From Anniella stebbinsi (Eukaryota > Chordata > Lepidosauria > Squamata > Anniellidae), in contig JARDYH010000002.1 in NCBI GenBank assembly GCA_029215795.1, positions 200,058,310 to 200,122,309 of the forward strand: a stretch of DNA of 64,000 nt, read 5' to 3'. The position numbers were made by a program, and so were the translations under genes. Position 1 is the first letter of the stretch. Every line of letters starts with the position of its first letter. The notes below the pieces were generated by a model. The model was given only the letters and a program-made list of their open reading frames with translations, did no database searches and was not told the DNA's origin. Below, piece by piece: positions 12,618-23,040 of the stretch.

Positions 12618-13231
12618 CTGCCCAAGGTTATTGAGATTTTGTTAGAAAGATGAAGACTAAGAAGGAATACCTGACTATTTAGGAGGTTTGTTAAAAGGAG
12701 ATAAAAATAGCATTTCTTTGGATATAAATGTATGTTATAATAGTAAGAGATATTGAATGAATATGTGATTGAAGCTGGAACATATGCTTTTAAGGCTTAG
12801 AGGGAAAGAATGGGGGGAATTCATTATTACATGTTTTAAAATAATTAAGTTTAATATTACTAAGTAGAAGAGGGCATGAAGTTATTGGAGTGGGGGGGAA
12901 TAGGGGAGGAGAAGGGAGGGAGAAAGGAGGGGTAAAGATATATTAAACCAAAAATGTTATGTTAATAATTAGTAAAACCCTTTATTGATTATGTGATGGG
13001 GGGGAAACTGTTTATCTGTGAATCCAACAAATAAGAAAGGAGTAAGTTTTAGAGAGAAAGAGGAAAAATTGGATTTAATTTATGTCTTTGCTGGGGAGAA
13101 GATTGGAATCCACTGTAACTTGGTTGATGACTCTCTTTTAGTGTGTTGTCTTTGTATAGTGTGTGTTTTAATTGTTTTTTATGTGTGGACAATAATAAAA
13201 ATCATAATGGCAAAAACTGCCCAAGGTTATT
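12618..13231 (+). mobile_element. 5'-truncated L1-type LINE insertion with 15-bp TSD
   Basis: The exact 15-bp direct repeat CTGCCCAAGGTTATT at 12618-12632 and 13217-13231 brackets 584 bases ending in an A-rich, AATAAAA-containing tail. The 3' UTR style (TTAATTTATGTCTTTGCTGG, then TGGACAATAATAAAAATC) resembles L1. Long TSD plus A-rich tail is the expected product of target-primed reverse transcription. The 71-codon ORF inside is not recognised. Confidence 0.82.
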
Positions 13232-13550
13232 AGTCATGGGGACCTGGGAAAATTATCCTTTTTGCTCTCATATAAATACAGATTTTATAGAATCTGATAA
13301 TAAATAAATACCTATTGATAGAAACTTCACCAAAGTATTTTCCCCCTTAATCTTTTCCTGATCACTTGTCCAAGAAACAATATCTGGTTCTCACCAATGG
13401 TGAGCCCTTGGCCAGATCTCCACCAGGCAGGATATAGCACTATGAAAGTGGTATGAAAGCAGTATATAAAAGGCAGGAGCCACACTACTGCTTTATAGTG
13501 GTATTAAAATGCACTGACAACTGTTGGGGCCCATTGACACATACCATATA

Positions 13551-14952
13551 CCGTTTTCTAGGGGTGTGCACGCCAAAAAATATCATTTTTTATCATTATT
13601 GTCATTTCGGACCAAAAAAATTATCGTCTTCATTCATATCGTAGGTGATCCGTATCGTCTTCACAATAATTATCGTTAAAAAACAATATTTTTGGCAGAA
13701 AGAAAAAACTGCCTATAACTTCTGTATTTTAAAAGTTAGAGGCTTGAAACCTGGTCACAGTGCTTCTGGGGTATGCCTAAGTATGTGTATGAAATTTGTT
13801 ATCGATCCCTCCAATCCTTGATTTTATATGAATTTTTTAAAGATCGTTTCCATTCTGACAGATCAGAATGACAGCTCGCCATGTGCGTTTATTCTGATCT
13901 GTCAGAACGGAAACAATTTTTAATAAATTCATATAAAATTAAGGGTTGGAGGGATCGATCTCAAATTTGGCACATATGTGTAGCAACATATGCTACACAT
14001 ACATGCCAAATTTGAGATCGATCCCTCCAACTCTTGATTTTATATGAATTTATTAAAGATCATTTCCGTTCTGAGAGATCAGAATGACATCTCGCCAAAC
14101 CTGTCAGAACAGAAACGATCTTTAAAAAATTCATATAAAATCGAGGGTTCGAGGGATCGACCTCAAATTTCATACACATACTTAGGCATACCCAAGATAC
14201 CTTTCTTTATTGTTGAGGCAACCTAAAATAGGTTTTAGCCCAATCTCACAATCAGCATCCTACAATACACATATTACAGAATAAAATGGAGTAAAATGGA
14301 GTAAAATGAAGTAAAATGGAGTAAAATACACATATTACAATACACATATTACAATACACATATTACAGAATAAAATGGAGTAAAATGGAATAAAAATATA
14401 TATAAATATATATGAGTACAAAATAATTTCTAAAAAACCCACAGTTATAGACCCCCCTTTCTTAGGTAGCGTCAAGGTCTTCTAGGGCTTCCCTAATTCA
14501 TGCTGCTTTCGCAGCAAACCTGGCCACATTTAGCATAATAGGTTTAGCTGTATTTGAAAGTAAATATATTATTTTATCTATATCTGAGAGGTTTGCCCTC
14601 GGTGTTAAAAATCTCGACAGATGTTTATCCCTAGGAGTTTTGTATAGTTTACAATATAGCACGTAGTGTATGGTATCCTCCACTACCTGGCTACCACAAA
14701 TACACAGGCGCTGTTCTCTACCCAAGAAGCACTGTGACCAAGTTTCAAGCCTCTAACTTTTAAAATACAGACGTTATAGGTATATTTATATGGCAGTCCG
14801 ATAAAATGATCAAATCGCCTGAAAATTATCATCTCCGATGATTATCGTAGGTTTTTCTATCATATTGTTATCGTAACTCACATGTGCGATAAAGAGCATA
14901 TTGTATCATTATCGTAATTTCTAACGATACGATACACATCCCTACCGTTTTC
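13551..14952. mobile_element. hAT-type MITE (TAGGGGTGTGC ends) with 8-bp TSD
   Basis: The element spans 13559-14944. It starts TAGGGGTGTGC, ends with the complementary CACATCCCTA, and is flanked by the exact 8-bp duplication CCGTTTTC at 13551-13558 and 14945-14952. The interior is an AT-rich long inverted repeat with ATTATCGT and ATCGATCCCTCCAA blocks on both arms. It is itself interrupted by a LINE at 14198-14718. No transposase. Confidence 0.92.
14189..14727 (-). mobile_element. Short LINE insertion inside the hAT element
   Basis: The exact 9-bp duplication TACCCAAGA at 14189-14197 and 14719-14727 brackets about 521 bases. On the minus strand the insert begins with a LINE ORF2 C-terminal segment (RLCICGSQVVEDTIHYVLYC, a zinc-knuckle-like C-x-C...H...C) of about 70 codons, then an AT-rich 3' part with ACACATATTACA and AATGGAGTAAA repeats. 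Without it, the hAT element's inverted arms align continuously. The clade is not resolved. Confidence 0.85.
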
Positions 14953-14998
14953 ATACTGCTTTCATAGTGCTATATCCTGCTTAGTGTGGATTAGACCC

Positions 14999-16012
14999 AG
15001 GTCTGAATAACTTGGTTCATACTGGGCTCCTCTGCAAAATGTCGACTGTGTAAACTCAGCAGTTTCTACTGCTATCCATTTAATATTAAAGTATCAAATT
15101 GGAGTCATGCCTTAGGTGAGCAATCAAAGGACCTGTAACTATAATAACTATTATCTAACTCTAATTAGTGCAGATGTTGACAGATAAGAAGATCAGAAAA
15201 TTCAAACAGACAAGAGCATACTTGAAACCAAGACCTGGATGGCTATGGATAGTGAACGATAAAACTGAACATTAATGCAAGACACAGGGATGGGTACTCA
15301 GGCTTTAGCCTTTGGGTGAATCACTATGGCATTTTTACAGAACAGTCCATTTGCTTTTAAAAATTGAACTCCTTGACTTTTTTTAAAAAAAAAACTTTTT
15401 GAAGCACTCTCCTTGCTTTCTCAATAGAAATATGCTATGTATAGAAAAGTTGCTGCTGGGGAGTGGAAAGCACAGAAGAACACAATAGTCCAAAACAAAA
15501 ATGGGTGACATTGCAGATGACTAGGAATTATAAAATGGACTGTTAATGTATCTGTTTCTTTTTAATGCTGGAAATAGCGGCAAAAGGAGCAACCCACTTC
15601 TGTTGAGATCAAGAACAAATTTGCCATTTAACTCTCTTAGGACATGGATTGTACCATGTGTAAAGAGGGAGATTATGTAGCTCACTTGATAAAATGTTCT
15701 TCTCAGTGGTGACTAAAACCTTAGGGGCAGCTCACTATCAAAGCAGGCGCTATCCCATTGTTCATAGGACAGTCACTTCATACAGTCATTCTTCCACATC
15801 CACCACTATACATCAGCACCAAGAAAGCAAAGCCAGTTCATGTATGTGAACATGAGCACACCCATGTACAGATCATCAGTGATCATGGGGGAAATTGTGA
15901 AATACGTGCGTATCTGGTTACAGCCAATGCTGGGGATATAATAAAGAAATGGCATTTTAACTTGTTTATGTATATTAAATCCTTTTCTTCTTCTTTATAC
16001 TAAACACTTGGG
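14999..16012. other. Unassigned DNA
   Basis: No gene, RNA gene or clear repeat is recognised. Confidence 0.4.
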
Positions 16013-16145
16013 GCCTCATCTACACCATGTGGGATACTGCACTATGAAAGTGGCATGAAAGCGGTATATAAAAGGCAGGAGCCACACTACTGCTTTATAG
16101 TGGAAATGAAGTGCACTGTTTGCAATGGAATTCAGCCCTTGGGCT
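16013..16145. mobile_element. Left part of the 13410-type MITE
   Basis: GGGGCCTCATCTACACCATG followed by ACTATGAAAGTGGCATGAAA and the AAAGGCAGGAGCCACACTAC block repeats 13410-13530. The right end is not found. Confidence 0.7.
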
Positions 16146-16419
16146 GAAACAAGTTCTGCATCTTTGATGTATTTCTTATTAGTTGTTATCTGCCCATCCG
16201 ATGTTGCAGCTCAGTATTGCTAGTAAATTCATTTGCAATTAACACTGGCTGCAATTGTCTCTATGCTTGCCTGCTTGCTGTTTGATCTCAGTTGGACTCT
16301 AGGTCAGTCGCATCATGAAGTGGACCATGTTGAAATTGAGAGTACAATCTGAGCAGATGGGTACAGAGTTTGGTACACATACTGAAATGTTTGTGTGACT
16401 TCTTCAGCATATGCCTAAC

Positions 16420-16556
16420 TAAGGCAGGATCTACACTACTGCTTTAAAATGGTTTATAACAGTACTGACAACCGTTGAGGCCCAGGACACACTCCATATA
16501 CAGTTTTCAAACCATTTTCAGAGTATCATATCCTGCTTGGTGTAGATCAGGCCTAA
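16420..16556. mobile_element. PIF/Harbinger-type MITE with TAA TSD
   Basis: The 131-bp element 16423-16553 begins GGCAGGATCTACAC and ends GTGTAGATCAGGCC, with the 3-bp duplication TAA on each side (16420-16422, 16554-16556). A 3-bp TWA target fits PIF/Harbinger, although 3 bp alone is weak evidence. Non-coding. Confidence 0.75.
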
Positions 16557-17985
16557 CATTGTCTTTAACCATGCCGCCACAACACTATGGAAAGTAGGTC
16601 AAGCATAGACGAACCAAACAAGGGTTACCCTGAGAGCAGTTCTTCTGCCAAGACCATTCCAAGATTTGTTTGAGGGCATGTCAAAATCTGCATGGATCCA
16701 CTTGAAGATTCACTGGTGAAGACACCAGTTTGGCTGTGTGGATTGGTTCTTAACCCCCAGCAAGTGTATGGAGAAGATTTCTGCCATGATGCTTAAGTGT
16801 CAGTTTTTATCTTATGTTGTCAATAATCAATGTGATTTAAGTTGCACCTTTTTGAAAGCAAGGAGAGAGAGAAAGAGAGTGCATCCTCCTTCTACTTCCT
16901 ACTATTTTTAATGATCTAGCCTTTCACACATTCAGCCTGCAGCCATCAAATGGACTCTGCCAAACCTAGGTGTTATGACCACCAGGCCTCGAGGGATCTT
17001 AGCCAGATGGTATTTTTTGGAAGAGGACACAGTTCATTTCAGAGCAATTTGAATGAGCAGATTTCTTTTTTCTTTATTACACCGCTGCATTTGGCAGCAA
17101 TCCACAAGAGGCAGATTCTCCTCTCTCAAAGGAATGATCTCCCACTCTGTCCATTTAGCAGGACATTCAGTCTGAAAATCCAGTCACCAACCACACATGT
17201 TGAGCAGATGTATGCACATGTGGAGTGGAAAAAAACCCGTCTCAGCAGTCTATAGGGGAAAACATAGCATAACCACTGGGAAACAGTGACACAAAATCCC
17301 TGCTTTTTCTTGGGTGGGTGTGTTGTTGTTATTTTAAACAATGAATATTGTTAGGCGAAATCTGGTCTTTTTTTGGAAGGCAAAACGGGGGCCACACAGG
17401 ACTCCTGTGTTTTGGGTGTACAGAAGTTATGCATGTTAGGACAACTTGGCTTTTCCTGTTCACTGAATAGAAAGCCATTTTGCAAAGTAAAGGTTTTGTT
17501 TGAATCAGACTATCTTTGGGCCAGGCTCCTCCAGAAATCAGCGCTGGAAACATTCCACTGGAAAAACACACACACACCCATTTTAAAGAGAGGATATCAG
17601 ACATATACATCCTTTTATCCCTGCCCCGCAAAGTTGCACATTAAAGGAGAGCGCCAGCTGTTTTTCTCGTGGTGAATCAGAGTTACTTGGGGAAATCTAG
17701 CTTCCTGTTTTTGCATGGACAGCTATACTGTTGCAAAGCCAGTTAATTTTGGTTAGGTCAATAGAGCAACTTTAATTATTGGAATTTTCCTTTCCATTCA
17801 AGTTGACTGTTGTAAGAAAATATTATTAAAGAATCTGAGACGGGTGTATACTAGCTGCGTTTAAGTCAGCTTTTCATCACTAATAAATGCAGCTTGCATT
17901 CTACAAGGATACATTCCCAACTGCTAATAGAGCTCGTTAAATGCAGGATTGTGTGAAGGGGGAACAGGGTCAGCCCAATGATGTA
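16557..17985. other. Unassigned DNA
   Basis: No gene is recognised. ORFs at 16950-17675 overlap on both strands without motifs. 17770-17950 is repeat-free and AT-rich. Confidence 0.4.
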
Positions 17986-18240
17986 ATTAGGGATGGACAG
18001 ATATGTCAATCTTGGCTTTTCTGTTTCTCATTTCCCCAATCTTAAGTTCAGTTTGTCACAAACTTTGAGAATTTCTCCAGTCTCAAATTCAATTCATCCC
18101 GAATAGCAAGAATGTATTTTTAAAAATTTCACATGAACATTTATAATTATTTTTATTCACATTTTGTATGCATTTTGGCCTAAAGTATATATTTTCACAA
18201 GCAATTTTAGTAATATAATGCATTTTAATGCTACATGAAG
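17986..18240. mobile_element. AT-rich hAT-like MITE fragment
   Basis: TTAGGGATGGACAGATATGT at the left edge, then TTCACATGAACATTTATAAT-type sequence shared with 43240-43890. No right end is found; it runs into the LINE fragment. Confidence 0.5.
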
Positions 18241-18925
18241 CCTCCCCAAGGCTGTTTACAAGATATAATTATAAAATATAGCATACAAAAGATTAAAACA
18301 GTTACATAAAACAATTCTTAAAATAAAATAAAGATCAGTATCCATTCATTTAAAAGTAGAGGGGAACATCCAAATATAGAAGGCCTATATAAAAACAGTC
18401 AGGGAGGGAGCCAGGCACACATAGGCTGACCATATGAAAAGGAGGACAGGGCTCCCGTATCTTTAACAGTTTCATAGAAAAGGGAATTTCAGCAGGTGTC
18501 ATTGGTATATATGCAGAACCTGGTGAAATTCCCTCTTCATCACAAAGTTAAAGCTGCAGAAGCCCTGCCCTCTTTTGTACATGGTCAAGAGACAGGGCCC
18601 CTGCAACTTTAACTGTTGTGATGAAGAGGGAATTTCACCAGGAACTAATTGCATACAAATGACACTGGCTGAAATCCCCTTTTCTCTACAACTGTTAAAG
18701 TTACATGAGCCCTGTCCTCCTTTTCATATGGTCAGCCTAGGCACACATCCTGGGGTAGTCTATTCCATAAGCATGGGGCCAATTTCAAAAAGGCCCTAAT
18801 TCTTGTGCACACCAAGATAATAGATCTCATTGGTGAGCATGTGAACAGAATCTGTTTGATGGGTGGCTGTGTCTGGAAGGTTTCCCATAATAGTCCCAAT
18901 GTCCCATCATACCAGGGCATTGCTC
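18235..18925 (-). mobile_element. LINE 3' fragment interrupted by a MITE
   Basis: Minus-strand LINE sequence. The C-terminal ORF signature FLKLAPCLWNRLPQDVCLG is encoded at about 18735-18800, and the 3' UTR runs towards 18235. The family F MITE 18422-18739 interrupts it. Truncated and non-coding. Confidence 0.65.
18414..18747. mobile_element. Family F fold-back MITE with 8-bp TSD
   Basis: The element 18422-18739 (318 bp) has ends TAGGCTGACCATATG and CATATGGTCAGCCTA and the exact 8-bp duplication GGCACACA at 18414-18421 and 18740-18747. The two halves are largely complementary. Confidence 0.93.
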
Positions 18926-18985
18926 CATGATGGCTGGGAATGGAGGAAGCTGCAGTCCAACATATCTGGAGGTGTAACAGTATGA
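18903..18985. mobile_element. Fragment of hAT-like MITE family W
   Basis: TGATGGCTGGGAATGGAGGA followed by GCAGTCCAACATATCTGGAG matches the GGAGTTGTAGTCCAAAACAT block of 24552-24672 and 29440-29577. Confidence 0.55.
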
Positions 18986-19034
18986 AGAAAGTACTGGATT
19001 TTTCTTCATACTGTTACACCTCCAGTACTGGATT
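18966..19034. repeat. 25-bp perfect inverted repeat with duplicated loop
   Basis: 18966-18990 and 19001-19025 are perfect reverse complements with a 10-base spacer (GTACTGGATT, 18991-19000). The spacer is repeated directly at 19025-19034. The arm-loop-inverted arm-loop order is what a template switch during replication would leave. Confidence 0.9.
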
Positions 19035-19346
19035 TGGCCTGAGGGTGTTGTGCTTCCTGGGAAGTGGGTCTGGCTTGAAGAGAGAGAGAGGTCACAGCCT
19101 GAAAGAGCTCAGTGGAAAGGCTTTGTTAAAATAAAACTTACGTTTATTTGGAAGGCAGAGAGAGCCCACCAGAAGGCATTTTCCCATGTGACCTCTCAAA
19201 TATGCAACCAGCACTGAGCCCCACTCAACGTCATAGAATGACTTCTGACTTGGCTTGCAGAAAATTCAAGATGTTTCTAGACATTTTTGAAAAAAGAGCT
19301 TGCCTTTGAGAGTTTTCAGAAGAGTTTAACCACGCCATATTTTGTT

Positions 19347-19383
<37 letters not shown>

Positions 19384-20484
19384 CAGAATGTTTCTCTTTC
19401 TGGAAGGGATGGAGTTTGATTCAGAACTTGATGGTGATTATCTGGAGTGGGTTTTTGTTTTTCTGGTGTGTGGGGAATCAAGACAGTTGAAAAATACAGC
19501 CCTAATGATTGGAAGTAAGCCATTAGTCTTTTCAACAAATTGTTAAAATAGAATGAGAAAATAGTTTGTGCCATCTAAATGCCCTGGTCCAAACAATCAA
19601 CGCTTAAAACTGAGTAGTGTGGAAAAAGTGTGAAGAATTAATTTAATTGCTTTATACTCTGTTCAGTGCCCCTTACAATTATTAGATTGTGAGCAGAGAT
19701 GCTTGAGTCAGCTGGCCTACTTTCTAAATTAGCCTATATTCACTTTCCTGCCTTCGGCATTTCTCCAGAGGTGGGAGGTCAGTCTGGCTATGAGGCTAAG
19801 CTCTTGAGTCTGCAAGTTCGTCAATCAAAATAGGTGCTTCAAATTAAGAGACTTATTTAGGATGATGATACAGAAGGGAATGTAAAGGAACAAGTTTCAG
19901 GTAGCATAAAAAGAAAACAATGTAACTTATTCCTGCTCACCTATACAATGGGGAATCTAGGTGGGTCCTACATTTCCGAATCCTCTCACACCATGAGGGG
20001 CAACATGTTTCCTTCCAGGCAAATCACTCATGATGTCCATGAGACAAACTGGAGAATTTCAGTTCTGCTATGTAGAGAAGTGCCCAACCACAAGGTGTAA
20101 ATGGGATTCCACCCACAAGCCAATGGAAAGAAATATTCCTGCTGCCAGGTGGTCTTGGCCACACCTTTTGAGGTTGGCCTTATGTAAGCAGCTCAAGGCA
20201 AGCTCTGCCTAATTCCTCAACAGGACCAATTTGATAGATCCAGTGGATTAGAAGGAGGGTAAACCTCCTTGGGAGTTGTAGGCCCAATAAGGTTGTCCAG
20301 CCCTGGCTTAGAAGTTTCCATTGCATGTTACTTCAATACAAAAGTCTATATAGTTACTCACGTCAGGCATTATGGCAGCTAAAAGGACATTACTTGTGGG
20401 CCAGCCCTAAGGGAAGAGAGCGATAACTGAATGAGTGTAAATAGCAAAGAGCTACAGGCATGGAATTCTTGGTCAGGCAATGGC
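19035..20484. other. Unassigned DNA
   Basis: No gene is seen. It contains the (AT)n run at 19350-19382. 20262-20310 (GGGAGTTGTAGGCC) may be a scrap of family W. Confidence 0.4.
19350..19382. repeat. (AT)n microsatellite
   Basis: About 33 bases of AT dinucleotide. Confidence 0.95.
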
Positions 20485-20496
20485 CAATGTAGATAT

Positions 20497-20937
20497 GCTG
20501 GAGAAAAAAGAGAGCAAAGCTCTGGTGCTATGTAAAAATATTTTTCTTTATTTCTTTTATCCTATCTTCTAGCTGCTCGACGTATTTCGGTTACAAAACC
20601 TTTGTCAGGAGCTACATAAAACAAATATAGTCACATTTTAGCCAACTCTAAGATCCAACTTAAAATCATTAACCATTATATTAAGCAAGCATGAAACAAC
20701 ACCCATGTCATACTGAAACACATCTTAGTTTACATTCCTTTGCTATCAAACACACTACAAATATTGAACATTTACACATTCAAATGAAAGATTTTATACA
20801 CTGACCTGGAGCACTTCTCTACAATTTTGTGATTGTTACTACGAAAAGCTGAATCTAGAATAAGAATTAAAGATCAAAATTTTCTGCTCATGTGATGTCC
20901 TAATAGGCTCAGTTGTCTCGAAATTCTGGGCTCAGGA
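20497..20937 (-). repeat. Penelope-like left arm (inverted pLTR)
   Basis: Reverse complement of the right arm with scattered differences, from GCTGGAGAAAAAAGAGAGCA outward to CTAATAGGCTCAG inward. It carries a minus-strand hammerhead-like motif at 20575-20612. Confidence 0.9.
20575..20612 (-). ncRNA. Hammerhead-ribozyme-like motif, left arm, mutated
   Basis: On the minus strand: GCTC, CTGACAA, a GGTT/AACC stem II with TTGT loop, GAAAT, then ACGTC and GAGC. Stem II is better here than in the right arm. The second core G of CUGANGA is A, and stem III is changed, so this copy is probably inactive. Confidence 0.65.
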
Positions 20938-20938
20938 T

Positions 20939-22348
20939 TTGTTGGTCACCATGGACGTTAAATCACTCTATACCAGTATACCACAGGATGAGGCATTGGA
21001 TATCATATTTGATAATTTACAAAAACGTGAAGTTAGACATCCGCCTTCACCCTTTTTAGTGGCATTAGCAGAATTAGCACTGCAAAAAAATTATTTCATG
21101 TTCAACAAGAAATTCTTTTGGCAGATGAAAGGGATAGCGATGGGATGCCCCATGGCACCAGAAATCGCCAATTTGTATATCCAGAACTTCGAACAAAAAT
21201 ATATCTTTTCCAGTAATTACTACAATCACCATCTGATCATATGGTTGAGGTTCATAAACAACATATTTTTCATGTGGAGAGGGATGAAGGAAAGGTTGAA
21301 TGATTTCATCAAACGGGTCAACATCAGGGATCCAATTTAAGTTTTGAAAGCATGTGTGACACACAACAGGTAAATTTTCTTAATATCACTGTTAAAAAAC
21401 AACATCACACTTTAGTTACAACAATGTTTAAAAAGCCTACAGACAGAAACACCTTGCTGAAGTATGGCAGCCATCATCCAGTGACCCTCAAAAACAACTT
21501 ACCATACAGTCAATTTCTGAGAATAAAACACAACTGCTCAGAACATCAGGACTTTTTTCATGAGTCTCAGATAATGACGCAACGTTTTCAGAGTAGAGGG
21601 TACCCGAAGAAAATTATCAAAGCAGCCAGATTCAAGGTGAGCCAATTCAACCGAGAACATCTCCTGCAACCAAAAGAAAAGATGGCCAATAACAAAGATC
21701 TCATGCATTTTACCTTTTGACCCAGTTACAAAAGATTTACAAAAGCATATATGTTTGAATTGGCATCTGCTTCAGGATCTGCCAGGTCTGTCTATGAAAC
21801 CAATGGTGACATTCAAAAGAACAAGAAATTTAAAAGATTGGTTAATCCACACTGATCATACAAAACATTATCATAAAAAAACCATGGTCCAGCAGATTTT
21901 ACTAAACCTACCCAGACCTCAAGGACACCACCCATGTGGACATTGTGTGTATTGTAGATTGACTAAAAAGATGCACTCTTTTAGTCATCCCATCAGTGGC
22001 AAATCGATACAGATTGCAGACTTTTTGAACTGTAACACCGCAGGGGTCGTTTATATGATTATCTGTCCCTGCAATAAGGTCTAGGTAGGTAAGACAACAA
22101 GACAACTGAAGATCAGGATAGGCGAGCATCTGTATAGTCTAAGACATCAAAAAACAGGGGTACCTTTGATAAAACATTTCACAGATAAAAAACATGGGCC
22201 TGAATCTTTGGTTTTCTGGGGGATAGAAAAGGTGAGAGGAGGTGAGACAGTACTCAGTAAAAGAGAACTTTTTTGGATTCTATCCTTAAAAAGCCTAGAA
22301 CCCAATGGATTAAATGATTCGTTAGATTTATTCTCATACAAACAATAG
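20939..22348 (+). pseudogene. Penelope-like RT / GIY-YIG protein remnant
   Basis: Three frames (20939-21340, 21352-21720, 21755-22084) plus a continuation to 22348. RT motif A (VTMDVKSLYT) is at 20945 onward and motif B (KGIAMGCPMAPEIANLY) at about 21127-21180. The catalytic box reads F-I-N-N-I at 21251-21265, so both expected aspartates are asparagine. A linker CGHCVYC cysteine cluster lies at about 21937-21957, and the C-terminal GIY-YIG endonuclease starts at GVVYMI (about 22045). An in-frame TAG at 22082-22084 replaces a residue just before VGKT. Frameshifts lie between 21340 and 21352 and near 21720. The RT N-terminus is absent. Dead copy. Confidence 0.9.
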
Positions 22349-22553
22349 TAAGACTTTACAATAAGGTTCTAGCATGAGAAGTAGCAGATGGGTAAAAACT
22401 TCCCCAAACTGCTACCAGAGTAAGTTCAAGATAAAACGCATTGGAAATGAAAATGAAGTGTGTAGATTGTTGAATGTTGACAAGATCATTGAGTTATAAG
22501 GCAACCAAGGCTGCCAGCTGTAGAATGAAATGATTTAAATTGCTTTCAAACTG

Positions 22554-22995
22554 ACCCTGAGCTCAGAATTTTGAGATGACTTAGCCTATTAGGACATCAC
22601 ATGAGCAGAAAATTGTGATCTTTAATTCTTATTCTAGATTCAGCTTTTCGTACTAACAATCACAAAATTGTAGAGAAGTGCTCCAGGTCAGTGTATAAAA
22701 TCTTTCATATGAATGTGTAAATGTTGAATATTTGTAGTGTGTTTGATAGCAAAGGAATGTAAACTAAGATGTGTTTTAGTATGACGTGGGTGTTGTTTCG
22801 TGCTTGCTTAATATAATGGTTAATGATTTTAAGTTGGATCTTAGAGTTGGCTAAAATGTGGCTATATTTGTTTTATGTAGCTCCTGACGAAGGTGTTGTA
22901 ACTGAAACGCGTCGAGCAGCTAGAAGATAGGATAAAAGAAATAAAGAAAAATATTTTTACATAGCACCAGAGCTTTGCTCTCTTTTTTCTCCAGC
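22554..22995 (+). repeat. Penelope-like right arm (pLTR)
   Basis: The matching arm in element sense, downstream of the ORF. It carries the better preserved hammerhead-like motif at 22880-22917. Confidence 0.9.
22880..22917 (+). ncRNA. Hammerhead-ribozyme-like motif, right arm
   Basis: In order: GCTC (22880-22883), the core CTGACGA (22884-22890, consensus CUGANGA), stem II AGGTGTTGTAACT, GAAAC (22904-22908), GC, then GTC (22911-22913) as predicted cleavage triplet, and GAGC (22914-22917), complementary to GCTC as stem I. Stem III would be only 2 bp, as reported for Penelope-like hammerheads (established: such ribozymes are described in PLE terminal repeats). Stem II is weak in this copy. Activity is untested. 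Confidence 0.75.
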
Positions 22996-23040
22996 TTGTT
23001 GGTGCTCCCTTCCCTCTTTGTTCCATCAATGTAGATGTGC

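Larger units (their letters stand above)
13410..14998. mobile_element. Outer MITE, split by a hAT element
   Basis: Left arm GGCCAGATCTCCACCAGGCA and right arm (complement GGGTCTAATCCACACTAAGC), both followed inward by AGGATATAGCACTATGAAAG, form the termini of a roughly 195-bp element. It was split at 13558/14953 by the next entry. Related ends at 16013, 16423, 45475 and 51980 suggest a PIF/Harbinger-type group. Non-coding. Confidence 0.78.
20485..23040 (+). mobile_element. Penelope-like element with inverted terminal arms
   Basis: About 2.5 kb. Two arms of about 440 bp (20497-20937 and 22554-22995) are inverted copies flanking a decayed RT plus GIY-YIG frame, the hallmark protein architecture of Penelope-like elements. 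A 31-bp extension (22996-23026) follows the right arm. The flanks share CAATGTAGAT-A/G-TGC (20485-20498, 23027-23040; 13 of 14 identical), a likely target duplication that overlaps the left arm by 2 bases. The left arm abuts RT motif A, so the RT N-terminal part is missing. Confidence 0.9.

Noticed and set aside
14281..14400. Repeats ACACATATTACA / AATGGAGTAAA as a CRISPR-like array
   Set aside because: Irregular short tandem repeats within a LINE 3' UTR in a eukaryotic sequence; no spacer structure and no cas genes.
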